Source: Pseudomonadales bacterium (GTDB lineage: Bacteria; Pseudomonadota; Gammaproteobacteria; Pseudomonadales; Halieaceae). From it: a stretch of 64,000 bases of DNA. Positions 16,964 through 26,038 of the stretch are shown here, in pieces. A program made the translations under genes and the position numbers. The stretch is from NCBI GenBank assembly GCA_024234815.1, contig JACKNO010000001.1:930001-994000 (forward strand). The letters run 5' to 3'. The notes below the pieces were generated by a model. It searched no databases and had not been told where the DNA came from. It was given only the letters and a program-made list of their open reading frames with translations. Within the stretch, counting starts at the first letter, position 1, and the number at the start of each line of letters is the position of its first letter.

Positions 16964-17413
16964 ATGGATATATGGGTAGATGCCGATGCCTGCCCGGGGG
17001 CGATCAAGGACATCCTGTTTCGCGCCGCCCAGCGCACCGGGCTGCAACTCACCCTGGTGGCGAATCACGCGCTGCCGGTGCCGCCGCATGCCAATATACG
17101 CATGTTGCAAGTGAGTTCAGGGTTTGACGTGGCCGATGATGAAATCGTCAGGCTGGCCAGTCCCGGCGACCTGGTGATTACCAGCGATATTCCACTGGCG
17201 GCCGAGGTGATAGAAAAGGGCGCTCATGTGCTCAGCGCCCGTGGCGAGCGGCTTACCGCGGACAACATTAAGCCACGCCTGAATATGCGCGATTTCCTGG
17301 AGACCATGCGTTCCAGCGGTATGCAGTCAGGCGGCCCACCGCCTTTCAGTAACCAGGACAAGCAGCAGTTTGCGAACCAGCTGGACAGGTTGCTGGCCGC
17401 GGCAAGGCGCTAG
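16964..17413 (+). CDS. yaiI: YaiI/YqxD family (UPF0178) protein
   Basis: The 149-residue protein starts MDIWVDADACPGAIKDIL, the diagnostic N-terminus of the family, and has VITSDIPLAAEVIEKGAHVL and the Arg/Pro-rich NIKPRLNMRDFLETMR block. The ATG at 16964 is chosen over an earlier in-frame one because AGGAAG lies 9 bases before it. The family has a PIN-like fold; its biological role is unknown. It ends 10 bases before the convergent peptidase gene. Confidence 0.92.
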   Translation: MDIWVDADACPGAIKDILFRAAQRTGLQLTLVANHALPVPPHANIRMLQVSSGFDVADDEIVRLASPGDLVITSDIPLAAEVIEKGAHVLSARGERLTADNIKPRLNMRDFLETMRSSGMQSGGPPPFSNQDKQQFANQLDRLLAAARR

Positions 17414-17423
17414 CGGCCGTGTC

Positions 17424-19454
17424 CTATTCTTCTTGCGCCTCACCGTTGTGCTGTTCAAACCAGGTCAGTATCGCGGACACCTTGGCAAGCAGTTGGCTTG
17501 GGCGTTTGGCGATACTGTGGGATGCGCCGGGTAAGCGAACCAGTGCGGCATCGACCCCGCGCAGCTTTAATGCAGCGTAAAACTGCTCCGACTCCCACAT
17601 GGGCGTGCGCCAGTCCGATTCACCGGTAAGCAGCATGGTGGGTGTTGTTACATTGCCCACCAGGGAGAGCGGCGACCGTTTCCAGTACCCCATGGGATCT
17701 TCCCAGGGCATTGCGGGAAACCAGTAGCGGGTAAAGTAGGCGGGGTTATCGGAAGTCAGGGCGAAGCTGGCCCAGTTTATCACCGGCTTTGCTACCACCG
17801 CCGCGCGAAAGCGATCGGTTTTGCCGACTATCCAGGCGGTCAGAACGCCGCCGCCGCTGCCGCCGGTCACGTACAACTGGTCAGTGTCGATGTAACCCCT
17901 GGCGAGGACCGAATCGACGGTGTCCATCAGGTCGTCGTAATCCTCGCTCGGATAATTATGATGAATCAGGTTGGCGAACTCGCCACCGTAGCTGGTACTG
18001 CCGCGGGGGTTGGCGTAAACCACCACATAACCGGCGGCAGCGAATAGCTGGATTTCAGCGGCGAAATGAGGGCCGTAGGCCGTGTGTGGGCCACCGTGAA
18101 TTTCGAGCAGCAACGGATATTTCTTTGCCGGGTCAAAGCCTGGCGGGTATGCCACCCATGCCTGAATATCGCGCTGGTCGTGACTGGATTTCAGTCGAAT
18201 TTCCTCGACCCTGGCCAGGGCGCGATGGGGCAGCAGGTTCTTATTGAGGTCGGTGAGTCGATGACTCTGGGCACTGCCTCGTCCCGCTGCAATGTCGGCG
18301 GGACTGTCGGCGCTGCCAATGGTAAAAGCGTAGGTGTTTTTGCCGCCCACGTCGAAGCTGGCCCCGGTATAAGGGCGACTGACTGACAGCCCGCCCAGGG
18401 CGTCGCTCACCGGGGTAAGCTTGCCGTCGAGGCTGACATGGGCCAGTTTGGTCAGGCCCTGGTCGTCATATTGCAGGTAAAGCCCCCGGCTGTCGGCAGC
18501 CCATTGCGCGCTATCGATGCTGCGGTCGAGTTCGGCGAGCAATTCGCGGCGCTCGCTGCCATCGCTGTTGGCGACGTACACCAGGTTGGACTGGTAGCCA
18601 AGATACTTATCGTCATAGCCGGTCCAGGCCAACAACTTGCCGTTGGGGGACAGTGTTACCCCGTTGTCGGGCCCGGCGCGCTCGGTGATAACCTGCTTTT
18701 CGCCGCTTGCGAGGTCCACAAGGTAGATGTCGGTATTGTTGGGATTGGTTTCCCAGTCCGGGTTGCAGTTAGCGGTGATGTAGAGGCCTTTGCCGTCATC
18801 CGTCCAGGCGATCGCCCCCGAGTGATCGCAGTTTCCCGAGCTTATCTGTCGCGGCGCGCCACCACTGGCCGGAATCACGAATACCTGGGTAAATCCGTCG
18901 GTCAGGCTGGGTTTTCCATCCTCGCGAAAGCGGGTGCGCTGTTCAACAATGGCAGGTTCCGCCCACTCGGCACCTTTGGGCTTGGCCGGCAACTGTCCCA
19001 TGGTCACTGGTGTATTGGGCACCAGCTGCGTGAAAGCCAGCCACTGTCCGTCGCGCGACCAGCGCAACATGCCGGGTTTCTGTTCCAGCCGGGTCAGCTG
19101 CAGGGTTTCCCCACTATCCAGCCAATGGACAAATATCTGTCCGCCCTTGTCATCCCTGGACAGGTAGGCCAGGCGTGTGCCGTCAGGTGATATCCGGGCG
19201 CCACTGTCGTTGACTGCACCGGTGGTCACCGGGCGGGCATTGCTGCCATCGAGGTCGACGCGCCACAGATTGGAGCGTCGCTGGTCTTCCATGATGTCCA
19301 TAAAATTGTGTGTGTAGACCACGAAGGAACCGTCGGGACTGACCTGTGGTTCGCTGGCATATTGCAGGCGGAAGACATCCTCCGCGGAAAAGGGCGGCAG
19401 GCTGGCCAGGGCACTGGCACCGTAAAACAGGCAGGCTGTGAGCAAGAGTCGCAT
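17424..19454 (-). CDS. S9 family (prolyl oligopeptidase-like) peptidase, exported
   Basis: The protein has 676 residues from MRLLLTACLFYGASALAS, a signal peptide preceded by GGAGAG; codons before this ATG are not supported. The N-terminal two thirds hold WD40-like beta-propeller repeats (VSPDGSFVVYT, ISPDGTRLAYLS, LSPNGKLLAWTG). The C-terminal alpha/beta-hydrolase has the nucleophile elbow TGGSGGG, Asp in GESDWRTP and His in GASHSI. It should cleave peptides in the periplasm, similar to acylaminoacyl- or dipeptidyl-peptidases. Confidence 0.93.
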   Translation of the reverse strand: MRLLLTACLFYGASALASLPPFSAEDVFRLQYASEPQVSPDGSFVVYTHNFMDIMEDQRRSNLWRVDLDGSNARPVTTGAVNDSGARISPDGTRLAYLSRDDKGGQIFVHWLDSGETLQLTRLEQKPGMLRWSRDGQWLAFTQLVPNTPVTMGQLPAKPKGAEWAEPAIVEQRTRFREDGKPSLTDGFTQVFVIPASGGAPRQISSGNCDHSGAIAWTDDGKGLYITANCNPDWETNPNNTDIYLVDLASGEKQVITERAGPDNGVTLSPNGKLLAWTGYDDKYLGYQSNLVYVANSDGSERRELLAELDRSIDSAQWAADSRGLYLQYDDQGLTKLAHVSLDGKLTPVSDALGGLSVSRPYTGASFDVGGKNTYAFTIGSADSPADIAAGRGSAQSHRLTDLNKNLLPHRALARVEEIRLKSSHDQRDIQAWVAYPPGFDPAKKYPLLLEIHGGPHTAYGPHFAAEIQLFAAAGYVVVYANPRGSTSYGGEFANLIHHNYPSEDYDDLMDTVDSVLARGYIDTDQLYVTGGSGGGVLTAWIVGKTDRFRAAVVAKPVINWASFALTSDNPAYFTRYWFPAMPWEDPMGYWKRSPLSLVGNVTTPTMLLTGESDWRTPMWESEQFYAALKLRGVDAALVRLPGASHSIAKRPSQLLAKVSAILTWFEQHNGEAQEE

Positions 19455-19585
19455 AGTCTCTCTCCGTGTGACGGGCAATCGGGGTTTGCGCCAGCTTAAG
19501 CGCCCCGGCCACATTTCTCCAGCGCTTCAGTTATCCCATGTCGATCAATACCAACTATCCGGCCCGCGCGCTCGCCGAGCGAGTC

Positions 19586-22432
19586 CTATTGCTGCCCGTC
19601 CAGCCTCGCCCGATACAGCGATGCATCGATGGCGGCGGCCATCGCCTGTTCATCCAGCGAGCCGCCCAGGAAAAGGTTCACGCGACGTGCCGCCGATTGC
19701 GGGTCGGCGATGCAGTGCGCGTAATCGATGGTGATCGCCGCGAGCCCATTGCGCTGTGGCAGGGACCTCGAAAGCGAATCCACCTGCTTTTTGTACGTGG
19801 CGGCCAGTTGGCGGCTGGAAATCGCCCCTCCCTTGCGGCCCAGTCGCTCCAGCATTTGCGATTGCGAACCAATGATCTCACCGAGCGGGCGGGACATGAA
19901 TATGATGCGTTTCTCATGCTTGTGTGGCATCTTCGGCAACAATTGCGCCACAATCTTCACGGCTTTGCCGCCCGCGTCATCCACCCAGTCATTCTGCTTG
20001 CCGAGCTTTTTGACCGGGCCAAATTCAAAATAGCCCCTCGGATTGCTCTCGTCAGGCGGCCTGTCGTCGTCAGTCAGGGTGGCAATGCCACCGGCCGCCA
20101 GCATCTGCATCATCATGGAGGTGCCGGAGCGGGGCAGTCCCGACACCACAATGATGGGGTTCGAACTATCGGCCATGTAGGTGGTGGCGCCTATCGTTCC
20201 AATGCCGATAGGCTGGTCCATAGCGATGTCCAGTTGCAGGTCGCGGTCCTCCGGGAGCGTAAGGCCAGATTTGAGGTTGTCGAAACGCTTTTGTGCTGCC
20301 TGTGCCAGGGCGCGGTGCTCGGCGGCACGGATCTGGTCGCTCTGCTGGACGTAAATGAGTGCAAGTAGTCGGTGAGCGTCCGGAAACAGGGGGTTCTGCG
20401 CCACCGCCTGCCTGAGATGGCCTATGGCCTTTTCTGTGCGCCCCAGCTCGCACAATGCCCGGGCGGCAACGTAATGAGCTTTGGGGTTGTGGTAGACCAG
20501 CCCCAGGGCAGAGCTTGCCGCGGCGTAGGCCCTTCGCGGTTTGCTGTTGCCCAGGGCGCATTGCGCCAGCCCCAGTTGAGCCTCCGCGTTGATCGGGTCG
20601 ATCTGAAGTATCTCCTCGAAACATTGCTGCGCGCGGTCAAAGTTGCCGAGCGCCAGCTGGCACTCTCCCATTTTCGCTTTCAGGCTGGGTTGGTTGTAAA
20701 CCTGCACATTCGCGGCCTTGTCCAGCGACTGCAGGGCTTCTTCGTACTTGCCCTGCGCGTGCAGCAGGCAGCCGCGAAAATAGGCGAAGGCGGTCGAGTT
20801 GATCTGTGATCGGCGCATGAGCTTGCGTATCTTCTGGGCTTCCTGTTTGCGCTTTTCCAGCTCCCTTGGATCGCCGGTCAATTCGGAAACCGGTTCGTTC
20901 GCCTCGTCTTTCCTGCGAGCCTCGTTAATCGCCTTCAGTTCCGTTTTGGCCTGGGTCGCCGCTTCTTTCTTCTGCCTGAAAAGACGGTCGAGAGTCAGCT
21001 CGGCCTGCTCTGTGTTACCGGCAGCAAGCCAGGTGGTAAAAAGCTTCACCCCAAACCGGCTTTCCTCCGGACACTCATCCCACAGCGCTTCAAACTCCCG
21101 CGCGGCTTCGGGAATCTTGCGCGCATCGAAGTAGTCCCTGGCAAGGTTGTAGCGAAGTTCACGCTTGGCATTTTCCGCAGCCTTTTCCTTGTCGTCGTCT
21201 ATTTCATCCACGTAGCCAAGGTCGACCAGCTGTTGCAGGGACTCGTGGGCGGCGATGGAGTCCAGCTGTACATCAGCGGGGTGTCTGCCGTCCTTGCCCG
21301 GTACGCTTTCCCAGCTGTCCACAAAGCGGATTTCAGGCTCTTCGGCGAAGGCGGAAACCAGCGCTTTTCCATCCATATCCCGCCCGATAGGCAGGTCGAA
21401 AAGCGCCAGTACCGTGGGCGTGATGTCCAGCAGACTGGCGCCGAACACCAGCTCATCTTTCTTGATGTCGGGACCGTGCATCGCGAACATACCGAACTGG
21501 CGATGCTCATCGGCTGGGCCGGCTGGTTCGTTGCCGATCATCTTTGGCCGCAGGTGGTCCGGGTGGAAACCATGGTCTGACACGATTATTACAGTGGTCT
21601 CTTCATCGACCAGTTTCATCATCGCACCCAACATGATGTCGTGGAACTGGTAGGCCATGTTGACAACGTTGTTGTACATTTCGAAGTCCTTCTCATTCAC
21701 CCAGCTCTCCCGCGGCGGATGAAACTTCATAAAGCCGTGGCAAAAGTGATCGATAGCCTCGAAATAGACACCCATGAAATCCCAGGGTTCGTGCTGCATG
21801 ATGGCGGTGGCAGCGGCCTGCACCCCGGCGGTCTCGGCGATTATTTTCGCCAGTCCCTGCAGTCTGCCGTCCTTGTCCTGGTCAACCTGGGCGGCATTGG
21901 GCACGAATGGTAGTAGCTGCTCACCTTCGATCTCACCGGGGTGCACACGGAACTTTGCAAGCTGTCTCATCAGGCGCGGCGGGTGCACGGTGCCTTTCTG
22001 CATGGGCCAGGGCTTGTCCGCTGGCGCGTTCGACGTCTGGAAGTGATTTGACACCATGACGCCGTTGATTGGCTCCGCGGGATGCGATGGCCACCACCCG
22101 AGCACATTGGATTTGTAGCCTTCCTGGTTCAGGATATTCCAGATGGCCTTGCACTTGCGGCCGAGGTTGGTGATGGGACGCACAGCGCCTGTATTGGGGT
22201 CGGGTTCGATGAAACCGTGGATGCCATGTTTGTGGGCGCGCTTGCCGGTGGCGATGGAGGTCCAGAGCATAGGCGAGAGCACCGGGTAAAGGGTGGATAT
22301 GTTGCCCATGACGCCGCCGTCTACGAAACGCTTCAGGTGCGGCATCCTGCCGTCATCCATCAACGGCGAAGCCACCTTCCAGTCAGCGCCGTCCCAGCCT
22401 ATGATCAGGACTTTTTTGGTTTTTCTGGCCAT
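19586..22432 (-). CDS. AlkP-superfamily phosphodiesterase-TPR-sulfotransferase fusion
   Basis: The 948-residue protein has three parts. Residues 1 to about 400 are an alkaline-phosphatase-superfamily type I phosphodiesterase: VLIIGWDGADW, VLSPMLWTSIATG with the nucleophile region, HGIHGF, and IIVSDHGFHPDH. Residues about 430-730 are tetratricopeptide-like helical repeats (FAYFRGCLLHAQGKYEEAL, GNFDRAQQCFEEILQIDP). Residues 758-948 are a P-loop sulfotransferase-like domain with GLPRSGTS at 765-772. There is no signal peptide, so it is cytoplasmic or peripheral. CGGAG precedes the ATG. It follows a PEP-CTERM gene with a terminator-like hairpin between. The substrate is unknown. Confidence 0.88.
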   Translation of the reverse strand: MARKTKKVLIIGWDGADWKVASPLMDDGRMPHLKRFVDGGVMGNISTLYPVLSPMLWTSIATGKRAHKHGIHGFIEPDPNTGAVRPITNLGRKCKAIWNILNQEGYKSNVLGWWPSHPAEPINGVMVSNHFQTSNAPADKPWPMQKGTVHPPRLMRQLAKFRVHPGEIEGEQLLPFVPNAAQVDQDKDGRLQGLAKIIAETAGVQAAATAIMQHEPWDFMGVYFEAIDHFCHGFMKFHPPRESWVNEKDFEMYNNVVNMAYQFHDIMLGAMMKLVDEETTVIIVSDHGFHPDHLRPKMIGNEPAGPADEHRQFGMFAMHGPDIKKDELVFGASLLDITPTVLALFDLPIGRDMDGKALVSAFAEEPEIRFVDSWESVPGKDGRHPADVQLDSIAAHESLQQLVDLGYVDEIDDDKEKAAENAKRELRYNLARDYFDARKIPEAAREFEALWDECPEESRFGVKLFTTWLAAGNTEQAELTLDRLFRQKKEAATQAKTELKAINEARRKDEANEPVSELTGDPRELEKRKQEAQKIRKLMRRSQINSTAFAYFRGCLLHAQGKYEEALQSLDKAANVQVYNQPSLKAKMGECQLALGNFDRAQQCFEEILQIDPINAEAQLGLAQCALGNSKPRRAYAAASSALGLVYHNPKAHYVAARALCELGRTEKAIGHLRQAVAQNPLFPDAHRLLALIYVQQSDQIRAAEHRALAQAAQKRFDNLKSGLTLPEDRDLQLDIAMDQPIGIGTIGATTYMADSSNPIIVVSGLPRSGTSMMMQMLAAGGIATLTDDDRPPDESNPRGYFEFGPVKKLGKQNDWVDDAGGKAVKIVAQLLPKMPHKHEKRIIFMSRPLGEIIGSQSQMLERLGRKGGAISSRQLAATYKKQVDSLSRSLPQRNGLAAITIDYAHCIADPQSAARRVNLFLGGSLDEQAMAAAIDASLYRARLDGQQ

Positions 22433-22458
22433 TTGGAGACTCCGTCACGAGGACAAAA

Positions 22459-22486
22459 AAAGCCCGATCACGAATGGTCGGGCTTT
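22459..22486 (-). terminator. Hairpin with T-run after the PEP-CTERM gene
   Basis: A 12-bp stem (one G-T pair) around a CGAA loop is followed on the minus strand by a run of T. It ends the PEP-CTERM transcript. It lies only 26 bases before the start of the AlkP fusion gene, so it may also act as an attenuator. Confidence 0.8.
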
Positions 22487-22511
22487 GGATTACCGTGGAT
22501 ATACCCGTGGC

Positions 22512-23420
22512 TCAGGCCTCTGCCTGCCCGGCGTCCCTCTTTTCCTTGCGATTGCGGAATGCGAGCAGGCCGGCGGCACCCAGGCCGAGCAGCGCGAGTG
22601 TGGCAGGTTCAGGTACGCTGGAAATAGAGCCGACGTGAATCCCGCGACCGGCAACGTCCTCGTAGGCCCAGCGGCTGATCTGCAAGTCCCCGCCGAATAT
22701 ATCGATCTCAGCCCATCCGTACAGAAGCTGCCCAGCGGATTCGAACCTGAAGCCGAGGTAGTTGGGGCCGGTTACAAAGTTCTGGAAATCGATACCGGGA
22801 CCGGAGTTACCGTTGCCACCGCTGATAGTGGTGGTATTGAAGGTGGTGTAAAACGACTGAGATGTATAGGTGGCGCCATAGGTGGTGGTGAAGGTGTTTG
22901 TATTTGTGACGTACGAAGCGTTGTAGTTGCGTGTGGAGTGGTTGCTGAAGTCAACTCGTGCGGCGCTGCGATAGCGGACGTCTCCATTGCCGTTCCATTG
23001 ATAGCCTCCGGCGAGGGTAGGGCCGACCTGGAAGCTGTTGAACAAGGCGTTGGCGCGCCCGGGCACGCCGACCAGGCCGCGGCCGTTCAGGTTGGTTCCA
23101 TGAATCCCGTCACTGGCAAAGTTTACGATGCCGTAGAAGTTTGAGGACTGGCGTGCAGAGAATGGCCAGTTGAACGCGGAAAAAAAGAAGGTGGATGAGC
23201 GTACCCATAGCTGAAAATCGGCGCCGCCATCGCCGTCTACATCCCAGTTTGTGCTGGACCCCTGGCCGTCATACGAGGACTGATACAAGGGGTTATTGTC
23301 CACATAAATTATACTGGCATCGGCGGCGGTTGAGCCGGTGATTGCGGCGGCCGCCCCGGCGGCCATGGCCATTTTTTCCCTGGCGGAAAGACGGGTTCCT
23401 GGTTGATTATTTTTTTGCAT
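22512..23420 (-). CDS. PEP-CTERM sorting domain protein
   Basis: The 302-residue exported protein ends in a classic PEP-CTERM signal: VPEP at residues 269-272, a hydrophobic helix and the basic RNRKEKR. Exosortase would cut it and attach the protein at the cell surface. The N-terminus has a signal-like stretch (KMAMAAGAAAAITGSTAADA). A DVDGDGGADF segment looks like a calcium-binding turn, and the middle is rich in Asn, Thr, Gly and Ser, typical of surface proteins. AAGGAT precedes the ATG. No exosortase gene is present in this window. Confidence 0.92.
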   Translation of the reverse strand: MQKNNQPGTRLSAREKMAMAAGAAAAITGSTAADASIIYVDNNPLYQSSYDGQGSSTNWDVDGDGGADFQLWVRSSTFFFSAFNWPFSARQSSNFYGIVNFASDGIHGTNLNGRGLVGVPGRANALFNSFQVGPTLAGGYQWNGNGDVRYRSAARVDFSNHSTRNYNASYVTNTNTFTTTYGATYTSQSFYTTFNTTTISGGNGNSGPGIDFQNFVTGPNYLGFRFESAGQLLYGWAEIDIFGGDLQISRWAYEDVAGRGIHVGSISSVPEPATLALLGLGAAGLLAFRNRKEKRDAGQAEA

Positions 23421-23480
23421 ATCCTTGCTCCGAATATTAACGGTTACACGAATCCTCTGGGGTTACCTCCTCCCACCTGA

Positions 23481-23511
23481 AGTATAGGCTAGAAAAATAA
23501 AAAGTCGTCAA
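23481..23511 (-). promoter_or_regulatory. Candidate sigma70 promoter of the PEP-CTERM gene
   Basis: On the minus strand TTGACG (23506-23511) and TATACT (23481-23486) both match consensus well, separated by 19 bases, in an AT-rich stretch. The spacer is longer than ideal. Confidence 0.5.
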
Positions 23512-23570
23512 GGAATACAATTTGGCAATTCAGTTGCCGCGCGCTGTCACTCCCCCGTGGTCATACTGTG

Positions 23571-25268
23571 TTACCAGTCTCCGAACCTGGCGTCCAGAAG
23601 CCTCAGCACCTCGGCGAGAATATCCCCCTCCAGGTTGGCCCTGGCGGCGGCGTAAACAGTTTCCTCGGTGTATACAGTGGGGTCGGGTTCGACTCTGGGG
23701 CTGTTATCGGCATAGGAGACATCCAGTGTCACAGCCTTGGGGCCTGCGGGAGCGTTGCTCCAGGGCTCCCAGATCGGCAGGCTGTTGCCGTTGGGGTCTC
23801 CCCGGTAGGCGAAATTGCTCCAGTAACTCACCATTACCTCACTCATGGTTGTTCGGCTGGCAGCGTTCTCATCGTAAAAGAAGATACTGGTGTAGGCTGG
23901 GAAGATAAAAACGTCTTCGTTGCCCATCATGAAACTGATTTCCGAGCTGTGGAAAGCGCCTCCGGTGTCGCCGAAGTTCGCGGGCAGGGGGCTGTTACCA
24001 TTTTCATCGGTAGACCCCCAGTTGAACCGGTAGACGTAGACCTGGGGCATGTCATCGAGGCCGGCAAGACGCGTGGCCAGGTTGTCGGCGCCCGCGACCC
24101 GCCAGGCGTCACTGAGGTAGCGCCCGACGGCGTTTCTCAGTTCCTCAGGGCCATCCGGATAGGCGTTGAATCCGAGGGGGTTTGTGTATAGCTTTTGTTC
24201 ATCTTTATTGGTGCCCAGCAGAACCGGCGTCTTGTTGGGGAAGTTGCCAGTCTCCAGGAGTTCATAGCCTTCCACCGGGATAACCACGCCGTCACCTATG
24301 ATGGCGCTGGCATTTGCCAGGCCTAACAACAGCTGGGGGTCGAGGCTGCGCAGGTAGGCAGCCAACTCCTCATTGCTCAATTGCTCGTCGGGGACACCCT
24401 CAAATGCCATCAGGTCATCTATGAGAGCCTGTGATTGCGCAAAAGCAGTGTCAGTGGAATTGACGTTGCCGCCGAGGCTTTGGATGACGGCCTTGTGAAA
24501 CAGTCCGCTGGCCTGTTCGCTGATAATGAGCGTCAATACATTGGCTGCGCCCGCCGATTCGCCCGCTATGGTGACATTTTCCGTGTCTCCGCCAAATGCG
24601 GCCGCGTTGGCCTGCACCCACTTCAGCGATTCTATGATGTCCAGGGTGCCGAAGTTGCCCGAGTTATCGAGCTCGTTATCACCATGCAATGCAGGGAGGT
24701 ACAGCCAGCCCAGTGCGCCGAGCCGATACTGCACCGTGACAACCACCATATTGCCGCGTTCAGCGAGCCGCGCGCCATCGTAGGCGGGGGTTTCCTGACC
24801 CGTATCACCATTGTTGTTGCCGCCGCCATGTATCCAGACAAATACCGGGAGGTCGCGCTCCTGCGTGCGGGGACGATACACGTTCAGGTACAGGCAGTCC
24901 TCATCGCCGGCAAACTGGTTGCTGAAATACAGAAACTGGGGGCAAAAGTCCGGCAGGGCCTTTGTGCTGAGGGTATCACTCCAGGATGTCACGGGCCGTG
25001 GTGCTTTCCAGCGCAGGTCGCCTACGGGAGCTGCGGCGTAGGGGATCCCCAGAAAAATCCAGCTTTGGGCGCGCTCGCTGTCAATGCCCTCGATTGGCCC
25101 GCTGGCAGTCGTAATCGAGGTGCCGAGGGCAACTTCCGGCTCACTGGAATGGTTATTATTGTTGTTGTTGTCGGAACAAGCCGCCAGCGCGAAAGTGGAA
25201 GTGATCAATAATATGCGGGTAAAGGCAAACAAGGCGTTGCTCCGGAGGTCTGGTAATCGTTGCTGCAT
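23571..25268 (-). CDS. Type B carboxylesterase, lipoprotein
   Basis: The protein has about 565 residues from MQQRLPDLRSNALFAF. The signal peptide ends in the lipobox LAAC, followed by SDNNNNNN, an Asn-rich linker. The carboxylesterase fold has FLGIPYAAAPVGDLRW, EDCLYLNVYRP, VFVWIHGGG (oxyanion hole) and GESAGA with the nucleophilic Ser. It should hydrolyse esters at the membrane surface. The start is set at the ATG at 25268 because it directly precedes the signal peptide; a GTG at 25322 is possible. Two further lipoproteins in this window share the Asn linker. Confidence 0.9.
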   Translation of the reverse strand: MQQRLPDLRSNALFAFTRILLITSTFALAACSDNNNNNNHSSEPEVALGTSITTASGPIEGIDSERAQSWIFLGIPYAAAPVGDLRWKAPRPVTSWSDTLSTKALPDFCPQFLYFSNQFAGDEDCLYLNVYRPRTQERDLPVFVWIHGGGNNNGDTGQETPAYDGARLAERGNMVVVTVQYRLGALGWLYLPALHGDNELDNSGNFGTLDIIESLKWVQANAAAFGGDTENVTIAGESAGAANVLTLIISEQASGLFHKAVIQSLGGNVNSTDTAFAQSQALIDDLMAFEGVPDEQLSNEELAAYLRSLDPQLLLGLANASAIIGDGVVIPVEGYELLETGNFPNKTPVLLGTNKDEQKLYTNPLGFNAYPDGPEELRNAVGRYLSDAWRVAGADNLATRLAGLDDMPQVYVYRFNWGSTDENGNSPLPANFGDTGGAFHSSEISFMMGNEDVFIFPAYTSIFFYDENAASRTTMSEVMVSYWSNFAYRGDPNGNSLPIWEPWSNAPAGPKAVTLDVSYADNSPRVEPDPTVYTEETVYAAARANLEGDILAEVLRLLDARFGDW

Positions 25269-25383
25269 TTTGCCGAACAAAGGACGCCTATAGCAATTGC
25301 GACCGACCCGAGCGTAGCTCACATTGCCTGCCCAGGCCAGCCATAGCTGACATCGCCGTGAACCTGGCGGCGGACTGCATTGC

Positions 25384-25923
25384 CTATTTCGGCCGGTCCG
25401 CTTTGCCCAGTTTTGCCTGCAGACGCTCCAGCTGACCGGTCTGTACCTGGTCCACCACCCTGGCTAGTCCGTCGAGTCCCTGTGGGTAATAGCCGATCAC
25501 ACGGTAGCTGTGGTTAATGCGCGTTCCCCCGTCGGGCAATGGCTCGAACTGCCACACCATGGCCCCGTGCAGTGCCAGCCCCTGCAGCGGACCGAGACCG
25601 CCCACCAGGTGCACGGCCTTGCCCGGGTCGACAAAGGTGACCAGCATGTGCAGGGCGGACTTATCACCCTCGCGCTCACAGAAGCAGCCGCCGGCCTCGG
25701 CATCGATGCTGAGGTTGCGGGCGTCACCAAACCAGGTGTGGTCGCTGTTCCACCATTCCCCGATACGCAGGAATTGAGCGTAGGCATCTTCGGGGCTTGC
25801 GCTAACGTCTCTCGACACCTCCAGGTAAAAACCGGCATCGGTGGCATACTGGACCTCGGCCTCGCTGGCGGGGCATGCGAGGACTAGCGCTACAAGAAAG
25901 GCTACCAGGGGTGATCTGTACAT
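25384..25923 (-). CDS. Exported SRPBCC/START-fold protein
   Basis: The 179-residue protein has a signal peptide (VAFLVALVLACPASEA) and a polyketide-cyclase/START-like body: VSRDVSASPEDAYAQFLRIGEWWNSDHTWFG, CFCEREGDKSALHMLVTFVDPGKAVHLVGGLGPL by pieces, and MVWQFEPLPDGGTRINHSYRV. Such folds bind hydrophobic ligands; the ligand is unknown. It is transcribed alone, 115 bases upstream of the carboxylesterase gene on the same strand. Confidence 0.82.
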   Translation of the reverse strand: MYRSPLVAFLVALVLACPASEAEVQYATDAGFYLEVSRDVSASPEDAYAQFLRIGEWWNSDHTWFGDARNLSIDAEAGGCFCEREGDKSALHMLVTFVDPGKAVHLVGGLGPLQGLALHGAMVWQFEPLPDGGTRINHSYRVIGYYPQGLDGLARVVDQVQTGQLERLQAKLGKADRPK

Positions 25924-26038
25924 GATGACTCCAATGCATGTCTGGCTGTTACGCCTTGTTCAATATAGCAAAGATCCAGCGGTGGTCAGTGGATCTTGCG
26001 CACGACGGCGGCAGGACTCTGCGCCCCGCGTATACCCC

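Noticed and set aside
22737..22752. T-loop-like GGTTCGAATCC on the minus strand, suggesting a tRNA gene
   Set aside because: It lies inside the PEP-CTERM coding sequence (RFESAG codons) and no acceptor or anticodon stem can be built around it.
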